Origin: Chondrus crispus
Taxonomy: Eukaryota > Rhodophyta > Florideophyceae > Gigartinales > Gigartinaceae
Direction of reading: 5' to 3'
Assembly: GCF_000350225.1 (NCBI RefSeq)
Contig: NW_005178572.1
Span: forward strand, 310,001 to 374,000
Length of the DNA: 64,000 nucleotides
Shown here: piece by piece, positions 40,944 through 51,727 of the stretch
How positions within the stretch are numbered: the first letter of the stretch is position 1
How the letters are laid out: each line of letters begins with the position of its first letter
Position numbers and translations under genes: made by a program
The notes under the pieces: generated by a model
What the model saw: the letters and a program-made list of their open reading frames with translations, nothing else
What the model was told of the DNA's origin: nothing
Databases searched by the model: none

Positions 40944-41344
40944 CACCAGATGATATTGATGAGTATGAAATCCGGAGCAACAATCTATTCGAATGGACAT
41001 GGGATTAAGTATAGGTTACTTCTGGGGGGGTGTTTAGCGTCCTCAGAACTGATTATGAGTAAATCTGACCATAGCGATGTCAGTTTGTGTGAAGAGTGCA
41101 AAGAAGTGTACGACTTCGCGAAATGCGTGAAGACACCAAGGCTATTGAAGCACGAACTACGCCATCGCAGACGTATGGGTCGCTTGATCAGAGGGTGAGG
41201 GCCAATTTCTGTTGTTTCTTGCCAAAATAAAAGCAAAAACAGAAAATTAATTGCCCTGTTCTGTACCTGCACAGCATCGAAACAGCCCCGCGTCAACATC
41301 TCCTCTTCGTCTCGGAGCGCTCTCTCAATGTCACGAGCACCTTG
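40944..41344. other. Spacer upstream of the RINT1-like gene
   Basis: A short frame at 40950-41198 has several Cys and Arg but no recognisable family, and I do not call it. The RINT1-like promoter must lie here. Confidence 0.45.
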
Positions 41345-43906
41345 ATGGTTTCTCACCAGGGGATGGTGCTCCAAACAATGGAAAAGGAACTTGCATCACG
41401 GGTCCTCGACGCTGGCGGCGCCTCCGCCTTCCTATCATCCGAAATTCACGACACGGTATGTTCATTTCCCGTGCCTTTGCCATCGCATGCATCACGTTTA
41501 GCAACATCACCTGACCACATTCAGCTTCCCTTTTAATAGGCCTCTCTACGCCAGATACGGCAGATCGCCGCTCAGTGCCGTGCCGAGCTCGAGAGCGCCG
41601 ACACCGCATCCGGCAAAGCGGACAGCGCGGTGCGTGGAGCTGCCCAGACCTCCGTCCAAGACGCCCGTGCACGCCTCGAAGAGATTCGAGAGCGCGCCAC
41701 AAATACTTTGTTCGAGCATGGCGAAAAGGTCCGCGCCCTCGAGAACGTGCTCGCCGCATTTCGCGAGGTCTCCGACGCCCGCTCCGACTTAAAAGCAGTG
41801 TCTGCTTGTCGCGCCATCGCCGACGCCTACGTCCAGGCGCTCCACCCGCTCGCGCTGCACCAGCGAGATGGAAGTCTTGTCGAGATGGAATCTATTGCGG
41901 AGAAAATGCAAAAGTTGATCAGCATGGTCGACGCCGTGCGGCGGAAGGGGAGCAAATATTTGTTTGGAGATGACGTGACCACGAATCAGAGGATCATAGC
42001 GTCAATAGAAAACCGCGCTGTGGATGCAGTTATTAAGGCGCGTGCGGTATTTGTCAATGTGCTGGACAACGAGTTCCGGCAGTTTGGATGGCCGATGAAG
42101 GTGCCAGTTCCTGGTAGCGATGACCAACTGATTGCCACTATTAACTCATACGTACTGCAGTTGAGTCAGCTCCAGCGCGTTGCGTCGGATGGGGACTATG
42201 TGCAGGAGCGCACCCGATGGCATCGTGCTCTTTGTGATTCTTGGGCAGTCGCAGCAATCCTTCGTGCGCCTCTCGCGCGTTTTAAATACCACTTTCTGGA
42301 GAGCTTTCGCATCGACACCCAGCGATCAGAACCGAACGGGCATGCGACGAAGACTTCAAGCGGAATATCTCGCTTCGATCGCCCTGAATGGGCTGCAGAG
42401 TTTGCGCTCGATCGCATCCGTGAAGCCACGCCATTTTTGAGCAAGATAGACATTGGCGGTCCGCAAACCGCTGACGTCAAGTTTGCCGAGGGCTTCTGCA
42501 GAGTCTTTGCAGAGAAGGTCGCGTACGACTGCGAACTGGCGTTGCGAACGTCAACTAACGATACCAATGCAGACGTTTTGATTGCGCATGCCTCGGAGAC
42601 TGCAAAACAGTTTGACAATAAGCTACGATCCGGGGTCATCCACGTTGCGCCGAGACCTGACCCTGGTTCTGGAGAACCAATATTCTTATCGTCCTTGCAT
42701 GTGCTGAGCATGAACGAGTCATTTCTTACTACATGGGCAAGTTCGGAATTGCGACTGGCGGATGCTGAGGTTACTCAGCTTCTCACAGGAGCACTCTGCA
42801 TCCCTGATTCGTTGGCCTCTGAAGAGCAGAACGCGCACGAAAAGTCAATTTCCTCGAAGGTGGATTTAGAAGAAATCTGTCAGGATATCGTCGATCATGT
42901 CGGAAACGCCAGCGTGAAATGTCGATCTTTGGAGAGCCAAGAGCGCATCGCCATGTTCCTCAAGCTCACCGAACTTCCACTATTACAGTCGCTGAGGTCG
43001 AGTTTGAAGCAAAACATTGAGGTAATGGACGAGATATGTCCGACAACAGAGCACATCGTAAAGAGCGCGAGAGCATCATTCTGTGCGCTCCTTATATCCG
43101 ATTCACTCGAGGATCGTTCCGTGGACCACTTTTATTTGCGGCAGGAAGAACGGTCAGGAACTGGATTCTACAATGATGAGATTGTTCGATTGAGAAGCCT
43201 CCACTCGTCGAACTCCGCTCTGCTTTGCGAAGCAATTACATCTGTTTTTGTGGATGGAGTGAAGACAGGATATCTCGAGCAGGCTCGTTTTGGTGAAATC
43301 TCAGCTCCAGACGCCGCAGTTGTTTTGACCCATGACCTGTCCGAGTCGCTTGTGAATCCACTTACTGCCCTTGAAAATTCTCTGACCGCTTTGAAAACAG
43401 GAATCCCGTGCCGAAAAACGGCTTCGACCGTTTGGCGACCTATTGCGAGCAAATTAGACCGATTCGTATTCGATGATGTCGTGCTTCAGTGCTTTGTTGG
43501 GGCAAGCAGGAACGCGATGTCAGCAGCATCCTCAGCAAATTCATATCTCTCTGCTACAACTTGCGCACGAATGGCTAAGCAAGTAGCATTTGATGTGACA
43601 ACATTTGTCTCAACATTTAACGCAGTCACAGCAAGTCCAGAGCAGTTTTTGCCATCGTGTGCTGAATGTGGAAGGCTGTTGCGGATCGCCTCCTCCAGGG
43701 TTCTACTGCCATCCGTTCCTCCAAGACAAGAAGACGAAGAAGTAGTGAAATGCCTTCTTGCTGTCGCAAAGTCGGATGAGGACCAAATCTTAGAATCGGC
43801 GAGCCGCGTTCTGTCTTCAAGAATAGGAGCAACCCACATAGCCCCAAGAGAGGCTCTAGAACTCTTAGCGATCGGCGGAATGAAGTTTGCGATTCGCATG
43901 ATGTAA
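41345..43906 (+). CDS. RINT1/MAG2/TIP20-family ER tether subunit, two exons
   Basis: Exon 1 (41345-41455) encodes MVSHQGMVLQ to SSEIHDT, and exon 2 (41540-43906) continues in phase 0 with ASLRQIRQIAAQ, giving 825 residues (human RINT1 about 790). Residues ~50-110 are a likely coiled coil. The central block FDRPEWAAEFALDRIREATPFLSK and a LHVLSMNESFLTTWASSELRLA stretch fit the RINT1/TIP1 domain. RINT1 is a subunit of the NRZ/Dsl1 complex that tethers Golgi-derived vesicles at the ER. The family call is by pattern recognition; other CATCHR tethers are the main alternative. It converges on the NT-C2 gene, with 132 bp between stops. Confidence 0.7.
41456..41539 (+). other. Intron in the RINT1-like gene
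   Basis: An 84-nt intron with donor GTATGT and acceptor TTTTAATAG; phase 0. It contains an in-frame stop. Confidence 0.75.
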
Positions 43907-44038
43907 ACACTAACAGTACGATTCCATAGGAAATAGTTTACAGGTACATAACAACGTCATACTATTGTTTATAATTCGATAGCCTTGGGCTCAAGCCACC
44001 ATTTCAGTCGCCACTACGAAGTAATTTACTTGATACCG

Positions 44039-45562
44039 TTAGTTGTTGTTAATCGATTTCTGTCCACAGTGAGTTTGCATCGCGAACTGAGCCTGTTCTT
44101 TTTCCATGTTTGCGAGTGCCAGGGATACTTTTGTAACTTTCAGTTCGTTCACCACGTCCATGTACTGGGGTTCTCTTCTCAGTGCAATCTCTAAATCTTC
44201 AATCTTATTCTGCAGAGATGTTATTTGGGCCGACTCCACGCCTCCCGCCCCTTGCACTGCTTCGTTATGCAGTTCTTCTAGTTCTTGCAGAAGAGAATCA
44301 TTTTGGGCTTCAAGAGCGGTTATAGTCTTGTCTTTTTCCTTAAGCGTCTTGGACATTTCGAGGGCTCCTCTCGGTTGAGATGCACTTCTACTGCCGACCT
44401 CTAGTGCGGCCTCACATGCTTCAAGGTCAGTACGCAACGCATCGATTTCATCCATCGCAGCTTGCTTTGAAGCTTTCAGTTTTGCGTTCTCTTTTTTTAG
44501 GGATTCGACTAAGTTCTTGAGCTCTGCAACCTCAGCTGCCCTCTCAGGGGACTGAGGCGGCAAGGCACCCGTAGAAGCTTCTTTTTCACCCTTCGATGGG
44601 TCCTTTTCCTTCCTCTTAGTTTTCATTTTCTTCTTCAGCTTGAGACGTAGAGAGGGACTTTCTTTGAGCTCCTCATCTCCTTTAACAGATTTTAAAGATC
44701 TCGGGCCTCTTTGCGAAGATTTGTTTCTGAGCGCTGCAGAGGACGAGGAAGCAGGTCCGTAGCTGTCCTCTTGAGCACCTGAAGTCCCTTTCAGAGAGGA
44801 GGGACTGGAACTGGCCTCCTTCATAGATCCATTGCCAACCAGGTCGTCCAATCCGGAGGCTTTTGTTGTTAGTGAAGCAGTGGTGGAGGAAGCAGATGCT
44901 GAAGACACGGGACTCAGGACAGCTGCGCCGGGTGTCTTGCCCTCTACTGGTACCGGGGTAGTTTCTATCTCGATATCACCTAGATCTGCGTCATCATCAC
45001 CAAAAAGCGAATCTTCTATACTGTTCGCGTCGGTCATTTCTGAGCAGGCTTCTGATCCCGCCTTGGAGTCGTTCTTCTTCTTCTTTCCCATGTGGAGCAT
45101 GGTAGCCTCAATTCTGGTGACAATGATTGAACCGTTTGAGAGTTTCATATCGGCAAAGACTGTGCTTGTTGGCCCTCTGATGTAGTCTGCCATGTTAAGA
45201 TGAATCTTTCCTATAGCCTTACCGGTGGATGAACCTTTTCGAAGCACTACTTTAGCTTTCTTTTCGTCAAACTGGAGTTGGTCCTGGTTTGTCGAGGGAG
45301 CACCTTTTGCATTGTTAACCCTTCTGAATAAGGTCGACTCCATCGACAAGGTGTGCTTAAAAACAGCCTTATTTTCCTTAACTTTGACGAGGTTGGTCGC
45401 TTCGGAGTTCCCGCGTCGTTCCCATGTGACGCACACATCGGAAACATTTTTGACATGGTCAACGTACGACACGAATATCTCGATGCGGAAACGATATGGA
45501 GTGGTGCCGATGTGTGTCATGGATCCTTTCCCCACGTGAATGCGCGAGGATACGTTCTTCAT
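44039..45562 (-). CDS. NT-C2 domain and coiled-coil protein (EEIG1/EHBP1-like N-terminus)
   Basis: The 507-residue protein begins with a C2-like domain of the NT-C2 type (~residues 10-155): FRIEIFVSYVDHVKN, VCVTWERRG, VFKHTLSMESTLFR, KKAKVVLRKG, GKIHLNMADYI and MKLSNGSIIVTRIEATML. A long disordered Ser/Lys/acidic linker follows, then a coiled coil (~residues 330-500). In animals and plants NT-C2 proteins such as EHBP1, EEIG1 and PMI1 link membranes to the cytoskeleton or trafficking. By analogy this could be a membrane-associated adaptor. The ATG at 45562 was chosen; the frame is open three codons further. Single exon. Confidence 0.78.
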   Translation of the reverse strand: MKNVSSRIHVGKGSMTHIGTTPYRFRIEIFVSYVDHVKNVSDVCVTWERRGNSEATNLVKVKENKAVFKHTLSMESTLFRRVNNAKGAPSTNQDQLQFDEKKAKVVLRKGSSTGKAIGKIHLNMADYIRGPTSTVFADMKLSNGSIIVTRIEATMLHMGKKKKNDSKAGSEACSEMTDANSIEDSLFGDDDADLGDIEIETTPVPVEGKTPGAAVLSPVSSASASSTTASLTTKASGLDDLVGNGSMKEASSSPSSLKGTSGAQEDSYGPASSSSAALRNKSSQRGPRSLKSVKGDEELKESPSLRLKLKKKMKTKRKEKDPSKGEKEASTGALPPQSPERAAEVAELKNLVESLKKENAKLKASKQAAMDEIDALRTDLEACEAALEVGSRSASQPRGALEMSKTLKEKDKTITALEAQNDSLLQELEELHNEAVQGAGGVESAQITSLQNKIEDLEIALRREPQYMDVVNELKVTKVSLALANMEKEQAQFAMQTHCGQKSINNN

Positions 45563-46302
45563 ATTGGGCAATTGCTAGGCTATGCTTGGTTTCAACGAAA
45601 ATTAGCTGCCTCGCCCCAACGAACGGAGCCGGGGCCTGGACGAAGGTAGATGCGAGTTGCAAAGCGCAGAGTGGTGTGTTGGGAGGCGGGCTGCAGGTCT
45701 GTGGGCAGGGCGAACGGGAAAATACAACGAAAAACACAGTGAAGTGGGAAAAGCATGGAAGTGGTGGTGCGGAAAAAGGCATTGTGGCGAGGGATAGCAA
45801 GGCGGTGGGGAGGTGGAAAAGCAGGGCGCAGGTTAGCTCTCTGGTGGGAGAGGTGACCTGTGGCCGGCATTACATGTCAAGGCGCAGGAGCGTTGAGGAA
45901 TTTGAGAGGTGATAATTTTGATTTTTGATGGAGAGGAAACGGCCGTTGGCATCTTTCGGACCGATCCCATCGCTCGTCCCGGTGTTGCGGGAGAAGGAAA
46001 AGGAGCATCGAGGGGGGAGACGGGTTAGCTTGCGCCATCGTCCATATGCGGTACCTTGGCAAACATGGTATAAACCGGCTACGTACTACGTACGTGTGGA
46101 AGCGGGGCACGTGCTACCACACAAGGGTACCGTACGTGCAAGACAATTGTTCCTTTTTTTTGCCGACAGCCTACAGTAACCAGTTATGTCCAGTAGCTCC
46201 TGTATCTTGCGATCGTTTTCTCCTCCACGCAGGAGCAGCTGCATCTAGTCTAAGGACAAGATATATTCAGATTCAACTTCCGCATCGCCAGCGAGCCTAA
46301 CC
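45563..46302. other. Divergent spacer, NT-C2 / TRAPPC2L
   Basis: It holds short palindromes (TACGTACTACGTACGT near 46080) and both promoters. No gene is seen. Confidence 0.5.
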
Positions 46303-46310
46303 TATATAAG
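46303..46310 (+). promoter_or_regulatory. TATA box of the TRAPPC2L gene
   Basis: TATATAAG lies 40 bp before the ATG at 46350, implying a very short 5'UTR. Confidence 0.65.
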
Positions 46311-46349
46311 CCTACGCAAACGTCCCTTCGCGTGAACACGACCCGCAAA

Positions 46350-46970
46350 ATGCAAGATAGCAGAGATGGTGGACAAGCTATCAAGGGCGACGCGTCGCGC
46401 AAGTCAGGAGGGCAAGTGGCCTGCATCTCAGTCATCGCTGCAAACGTAAGTCGCCTCGCGTTGGCCCTCCGCATATCCCATGCTGGTGCACGGCATGCCC
46501 TGCGCATTGGGCACTGACACCGTGCTTAGAATGCTCCGCTGTACCTTCGCGTATTCCCGTCGTCTGGGTGCGACTTAGACGTGCATCAGCTACAGGAGGT
46601 GATGTACAACTCGCTGGATGTAGTGGAGGAGCGGACGTCACTAGGGGCCAACTCATCCTCGCGGCGATCCGGGGCGAGCAACGGGGGCGACTTGGGGGGC
46701 TTTGTGGGGTGTCTAGCTGTTGTGGGGCCACTGTCAGTATTCGGGTGGGTAACGGCGACGCGCCGAAAAGTGTTGCTAGCGATCACGGGAGGGGAGCCTG
46801 AGCCCAAGGATGTGCGTGTGCGGGGGCTGTTTAAAAGAGTGGTGATGGGTATGGCCAACCGCGCGGCGGACCCGTTTGCCAAACTGGATGGCGCCTTGGG
46901 AGGCCCGAGATTTGAGGCGGCAGTGCGGGACGCGGTGACGTGGTTTGCGGAAAGAGAATCCATGGGCTAA
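46350..46970 (+). CDS. TRAPPC2L-like TRAPP complex subunit, two exons
   Basis: Exon 1 (46350-46445, 32 codons) ends VACISVIAAN, and exon 2 (46530-46970) continues NAPLYLRVFPSSG, LDVHQLQEVMYNSLDVVEER, GCLAVVGPLSVFGWVTATRRKVLLAI and VRGLFKRVV, giving 178 residues. This is the sedlin/TRAPPC2L pattern (the family reads VIGKQNNPLYLR and HCSLDVVDER). TRAPP complexes tether ER-derived and Golgi vesicles and activate Rab/Ypt1 GTPases. An inserted Ser/Gly-rich loop (~residues 66-82) makes it longer than the usual ~140 residues. The intron is 84 nt, phase 0, with donor GTAAGT and acceptor CTTAG. Confidence 0.88.
46446..46529 (+). other. Intron in the TRAPPC2L gene
   Basis: An 84-nt GT..AG intron, phase 0. 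Splicing it joins the two halves of a conserved sedlin-family block. Confidence 0.85.
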
Positions 46971-47365
46971 ACCCAGGGGATAGCAGGTGTGACGCGCAGG
47001 GAGGTGGAGAGCGGTTGTGGTCGTGGGAAGGGCCCGGAATAAGGTGGGCAGAGGTGGTGCTAGCGGAGATATAATTGTAAAGGCGGACCGGGTGCTGGCG
47101 GAGATAGAATGATGAGGGCGGAGGTGGATGGTCGCAAAGGCGATGGAATTTGATGACGTTATCAAACTTGAGTACAGTGGTCGTGTAAGGCAATGAAAAG
47201 TGGTGCAATTCGCATCTGGTTTCTGCTCTCCCCTTGTTTCGGTATAAAACTTCTTTTCTGTTCCTCCACCTCCTCCACGTACCCTCCGACTTCCCTGTCC
47301 CCCCTTCCCGGGTTGAGGGACTAACCTTGACAACTTGCCCAGTCCCCTCCAGCTCGCCCGAAACA
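46971..47365. other. Spacer upstream of GMPP
   Basis: Intergenic DNA, then pyrimidine-rich sequence (47245-47360) before the GMPP start. Nothing else is recognised. Confidence 0.5.
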
Positions 47366-48442
47366 ATGAAGGCGCTAATTCTCGTCGGCGGCTATGGCAC
47401 CCGTCTGCGCCCTCTCACTCTCTCCTGCCCCAAGCCCCTTGTCGACTTCTGTAACAAGCCCATGATCCTGCATCAGATCGAGGCACTTGTTGCCGTCGGT
47501 GTGACAGAGGTTGTCCTCGCTGTCAACTACCAGCCTGAAAAGATGATGGCCTTCCTCGAAAAACAAGAAAAGGAGCTCGGTATCAAGATCACCACTTCAC
47601 AGGAGTTTGAGCCCCTCGGCACCGCAGGTCCAATTAAGCTCGCCGAAAAGTATCTCAACGACAGCGAGCCCTTCTTCGTCCTCAATTCAGATGTTTCATG
47701 TGATTACCCCTTTGAAAAGATGATCGAATTCCAGAAGGAGACCGGTGCTGGCGGAGTGTTGCTCGCTACCCCCGTGGACGACCCATCCAAGTTTGGCGTC
47801 ATTCTGTACGATGATCACGGCAAGATTGAGAGCTTTGTGGAAAAGCCCAAGGAATTTATATCCCGCTTCATCAACGCAGGTATCTACTATCTCACCCCAG
47901 GCGTGTTTGACCGCATCGAACTCAGACCTACCTCAATTGAGAAGGAAGTATTTCCTCAGATGGCCTCGGAAGGCCTTTTATACGCGATGGAACTCAAGGG
48001 CTTCTGGGCCGACGTCGGTCAGCCCAAGGACTACCTCGCCGGCCAGACGATGCGTCTGGCCGCATTTGAGGTTAACAACAGAGAGATGCTCGCCCATGGG
48101 CCGGGTATCGAAGGCAACGTGTTAGTGCACGCCAAGGCGATCATAAAGAGCGGGGCTGTGGTGGGACCGGACGTGGTCGTCGGGGAAGGATGCGTAATAG
48201 AGGAAGGCGCGCGCGTCAAGAGTGCGACATTGCTCAAAGGGGCGCACGTAGGGGCACATGCTTATGTGAATAAGTCAATTGTCGGGTGGGCGTCGAGGAT
48301 TGGGAAATGGGCACGCGTGGACAATCATTCTGTGCTCGGCGAGGACGTCTCCGTGGCGGATGAGGTGCTCGTGAATGAGTCGATTGTGTTGCCGCACAAG
48401 GGAGTCAAGAGCAATTTGGCGACGAAGACGATTGTGCTGTGA
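47366..48442 (+). CDS. GMPPB: Mannose-1-phosphate guanylyltransferase (GDP-mannose pyrophosphorylase)
   Basis: The 358-residue protein makes GDP-mannose from mannose-1-phosphate and GTP. It has the nucleotidyltransferase signature at its N-terminus (MKALILVGGYGTRLRPLT, then SCPKPLVDFCNKPMI), LNSDVSCDYPF with the metal-binding Asp, FVEKPKEFISRFINAGIYY, and a C-terminal left-handed beta-helix of hexapeptide repeats (residues ~250-358). Length equals that of GMPP beta and yeast Psa1. GDP-mannose feeds N-glycosylation, GPI anchors and, in algae, cell-wall galactan and ascorbate routes via GDP-L-galactose. ATG 47366 sits immediately before the conserved start; the longer open frame upstream is leader. 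Single exon. Confidence 0.95.
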   Translation: MKALILVGGYGTRLRPLTLSCPKPLVDFCNKPMILHQIEALVAVGVTEVVLAVNYQPEKMMAFLEKQEKELGIKITTSQEFEPLGTAGPIKLAEKYLNDSEPFFVLNSDVSCDYPFEKMIEFQKETGAGGVLLATPVDDPSKFGVILYDDHGKIESFVEKPKEFISRFINAGIYYLTPGVFDRIELRPTSIEKEVFPQMASEGLLYAMELKGFWADVGQPKDYLAGQTMRLAAFEVNNREMLAHGPGIEGNVLVHAKAIIKSGAVVGPDVVVGEGCVIEEGARVKSATLLKGAHVGAHAYVNKSIVGWASRIGKWARVDNHSVLGEDVSVADEVLVNESIVLPHKGVKSNLATKTIVL

Positions 48443-48862
48443 GGAATTTTGTTATGTTAGGGCGCTTGTTGGATTTTTGTTTTGTTTTGCGATGCATAAC
48501 GATGGTAAAGCGAGCGTTGACACGCGAATATGAAGCTGCAGCGTATCCAACTATGTAGTTGAGAGAGAGTGACGGACAGCTGGATGGGTGCTGGGGAGGA
48601 GGAAAGGATGAAGCTTTAACCCTTTTTTGATGAGTGGTCATAAAAGATTCATACCCTCAAATTGACACAATCAATCAATCCATCGCCATGGATCCATCCC
48701 TGCGCTCCCGCCGTCCCTCAAGTCCGGCATCCCGCCATCCTCCACGTCCCGGAAAACAAAACCCCCACCTACCCTAAATCCTTCTTAACCTTTCTCTCAC
48801 ATGCCCTCGCCTGATCCTCACCCCGCGCCTAGCACATCTCCCACAATCTACCCCTGCGCACC
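48443..48862. other. Spacer between GMPP and carbonic anhydrase
   Basis: The second half (48700-48860) is strongly pyrimidine-rich and CCC-rich, like other leaders in this window. Confidence 0.5.
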
Positions 48863-49564
48863 ATGCCTGCCTTCCTCCCCCCGGTAACACTGATTTCCCT
48901 CCCCCGCCCCCCAGCCATCTCCCCTCGCCGACTCCCGCGCGCCACCCTAGCTGTCAAGGGTTCCGCCCGCGCTCAAGAAATTCTCACCGGGCTTCTCGCC
49001 TCCAACAATGACTATATCGCCGGCGCCCCGCTCCCGCAATCCCGTCTCGCCTCGCCGACCTTGCGCGAGAACCTCGCCATCAACGGCCAGCATCCCGAAG
49101 TCGCCGTCATCGCCTGCGCTGACTCCCGTGTCGCACCGGAGATCATCTTCCGCGCAGGATTGGGGCAACTCTTCACTATCCGCAACGCAGGTAACGTCGC
49201 TTGGGGCGACGCTGTCGTCGGCTCCGTCGAGTTTGCCGTCACCGTACTGCAAGTCCCGCTCGTCATTGTTTTGGGGCATACCATGTGTGGTGCCGTTGGG
49301 GCGGCAATCGAGACTGCGACCAGCGGCGAAATGACCGCCAAGTCCCCGCTTGCTAACCATGTCGCCCGGATTGCAGAGGTCATCAAGCCCGTTCTTGGGG
49401 ACGAAAATGTAGAGTCGAGCGCGGTTGTTGAGAACGTAAAAGATGGCGTCCAACGATTGTTAGGCGGTGGGTCGCAAGTCGCAAAGCTTGCCAAGAGCAA
49501 AGATATTGCCGTCGTTGGAGCCATCTACGATATCGTTTCTGGACAAGTCAATGTCGTCGCATAG
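48863..49564 (+). CDS. Beta-carbonic anhydrase
   Basis: The 233-residue enzyme interconverts CO2 and bicarbonate. The zinc-site motifs of the beta class are present: CADSRVAPE (Cys, with the Asp-Arg dyad) near residue 90, and GHTMCGAV (His and Cys) near residue 149. An N-terminal ~30 residues rich in Pro, Arg and Ser with few acidic residues look like an organelle-targeting peptide, so chloroplast or mitochondrial location is inferred. ATG 48863 is the first in frame. A role in inorganic-carbon supply is likely in an alga. Single exon. Confidence 0.95.
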   Translation: MPAFLPPVTLISLPRPPAISPRRLPRATLAVKGSARAQEILTGLLASNNDYIAGAPLPQSRLASPTLRENLAINGQHPEVAVIACADSRVAPEIIFRAGLGQLFTIRNAGNVAWGDAVVGSVEFAVTVLQVPLVIVLGHTMCGAVGAAIETATSGEMTAKSPLANHVARIAEVIKPVLGDENVESSAVVENVKDGVQRLLGGGSQVAKLAKSKDIAVVGAIYDIVSGQVNVVA

Positions 49565-50644
49565 CGCCGCAGTCGTACAAGGCGTTTCGCAGAGACGCTC
49601 CCCTGAGATTGCTAGAGGTGCAGGCGATTCAGGCATTTGATTCATGCAGCTTTGGCCCGGACCAGCTTCCGGATTTCCCTATCGCCTTTGAGTGCCGATG
49701 GCTCCGGTTGTGCACTTGCGTGGGTCGTCACTTTCACGACTACATGTATTCGTCACAACCTGACGAACAGGACATCAGTTTATTTCAAATTAGCTCACAA
49801 GTCTTTAGAGCTGGTAAGTAGCTCGTGTCACAATTTGCGGTTCATCTTTCGAAGATGGGACTGCATCTACTACGTGTGCAATCTTGCCTCATCCGTACGA
49901 CGTACGAAGCCATCAAAATCGTACGATCAGTAAAGCAACTGAAGCCCCGCGACAGCCGACGCCGCTTTTTAGTCAATAGATTAAGCTGCAGTTCATGAAA
50001 CTCGCATGCCCTCCACATCAACGCACACCGAGTCCCATTTCAGATTACAAGATGCACTCTTCCCAAGCGACAAGTGTTTCCACCTCGCTGTCCAATGCCA
50101 GCTGATCGAAATAGGCCGACTTCTTCCTCTCGTCTCCAAGTCTGGGTGAGTGCCATGAATTCTCTAGCGAGCTGAAGTCACTCTTTTACATATACTTGAA
50201 TAGACACTGCTCGACTTGGAACGCCGGAGCGCTCAAGATAGCAACCAGATTGCAATCGATTGCTCTTTTGCACATCATAGGAAGTCGTAGACTGCTTAAT
50301 AGCCTTGCATCTAAGTCTGTCTGAGTTAGCTCGCTCTAGGGTCAAAATGACAAGCAACCTCAAATTAAGTTTCTTATCAACTTATTCTTCGCCAGACTTA
50401 TGCTATCTCGACAAAAAAAAAAGGGGGGAGGGTTCCCTCGCCAACGTGCTTGAATACTATGTTGCAGGAGGATAGTATATTTCAGTGAGATTTACATTTC
50501 CTTTCCGGTCTCTCTTAGAAATGCCTCGCGGAGAAGCTGTTTTGAGGGATCCTGAAACGTTGGGATTGATAACTTCGAAACCAAAAGGCCCATTAGAATG
50601 CAACTAAGGACCTAACGTGACCCCCTGATATTTTAGTCTTTCAG
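49565..50644. other. Intergenic, nothing recognised
   Basis: An A10-G6 tract at about 50414 is the only notable feature. No gene is supported. Confidence 0.5.
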
Positions 50645-51314
50645 TAAGGTTGTCCGTAAAGTCACGAAAACGCGTGTTTTAGCAGCGTGTTTGCTCATAT
50701 TTTCTAAATGAAAATTTTTCAGACAACGCGTTTGGCAACTCACACCATACCGAAAACTGGTGGCATGTGAGTTTTCCGCGAGTTTCACATCCGCCTGATC
50801 GCACCAGTGCCGGATCGACCCCGTCTTGAAGGAAAACGAAGTGGGTTTTCCGTTCTTTTCATCAGCATAAACGAGTCTCAGACTGCACGGGTCGTATCGA
50901 TATGCTTCATGGACGCCCATATCGCTTGATCTGCGCAGAGTCCATCAACGGATCAAAGCGCGACAGAATCTGCCACAGATGCCGCCGAAGCAACCGCGAA
51001 AGATAGACAAGTAGAAACTTCTAAAGAGCGGTCCTCTCCCAACGGCCGCCCTCAGCCTGTCATGAAGACGAAACAAATCGCCCTTTCGACTGAGAACCTT
51101 TCTGTCCTTGTGGCGAGCTACAGTATTCGCTTCAGCGAGAATTCGCGCAGGTGCACGTGATCCGTCGGGCGGCACAACGTTGTACCAGACTTGCGTTTGC
51201 TGCGGGCAGGCTCCCTGCTGGAGGTCAGTCCGTAAAAGCCGTGGCAGAATTTTTCAATCTTCGGCGTACTTTACGTCCAGCGATTTTGTGAGCAAGTGAA
51301 ATAGTTTCTGTTTT
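50645..51314. mobile_element. TIR element, copy C (inverted, one end lost)
   Basis: It starts TAAGGTTGTCCGTAAAG, matching the right terminus of copies A and B in reverse. It runs through the same interior in inverted orientation (homology obvious near 50940-51240) and fades near 51300, where the DIRS-like array begins. The terminal ~15 bp expected at the right end are missing. Divergence from A and B is greater than between A and B. Confidence 0.68.
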
Positions 51315-51418
51315 AGTGCATTCATTGGCAATTGAAATGTGAATTTGGACAAGGGGGCTTTTCGGTTGGAACGCACGACAACTCAGAAGGAAGTGGAAAT
51401 CAAGTGGACCATTTCAGC

Positions 51419-51690
51419 CGCAGAAAGCCAAGTCAGGATGACTTGGCGACAAGTCAGCGCCAAGCCACACACCATGATTTGGAATGATTCTTCGTTCGCG
51501 TAACGAAGAACTTGGCGAAAGCAAAAAATCAGCACCAAGTCACGAATGACTTGGTACTGTTCTTCGTTCGCATAATCAACACTTGGCACAAAAATGAATC
51601 ATCACCAAGTCACACACAATGGTTTGGCACCCCCACTATAACTTGGCAATGATTGCGAATGATTCTTCATTCGCATCATGGAACTTGGCA
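51419..51690 (+). promoter_or_regulatory. Array of ACTTGG/CCAAGT motifs upstream of a TATA box (unit 1)
   Basis: About nine exact ACTTGG or CCAAGT hexamers in both orientations, with near matches, fall within 270 bp. They are often extended to CACCAAGTCAC and interleaved with TTCTTCGTTCGC repeats. The array stops shortly before the TATAAG at 51728. It is repeated in units 2 and 3. Confidence 0.65.
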
Positions 51691-51727
51691 GAAATGGAAA
51701 TTCGGCCACTGTCCGAAAACAGGGCTG

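Noticed and set aside
40950-41198. 82-codon frame with several Cys after the secreted orphan
   Set aside because: Too short, no family pattern, and it directly precedes the RINT1-like promoter.
51340-51660. Spaced repeats near the DIRS-like control region considered as a CRISPR array
   Set aside because: Motifs are short, in both orientations and irregularly spaced; the genome is eukaryotic.
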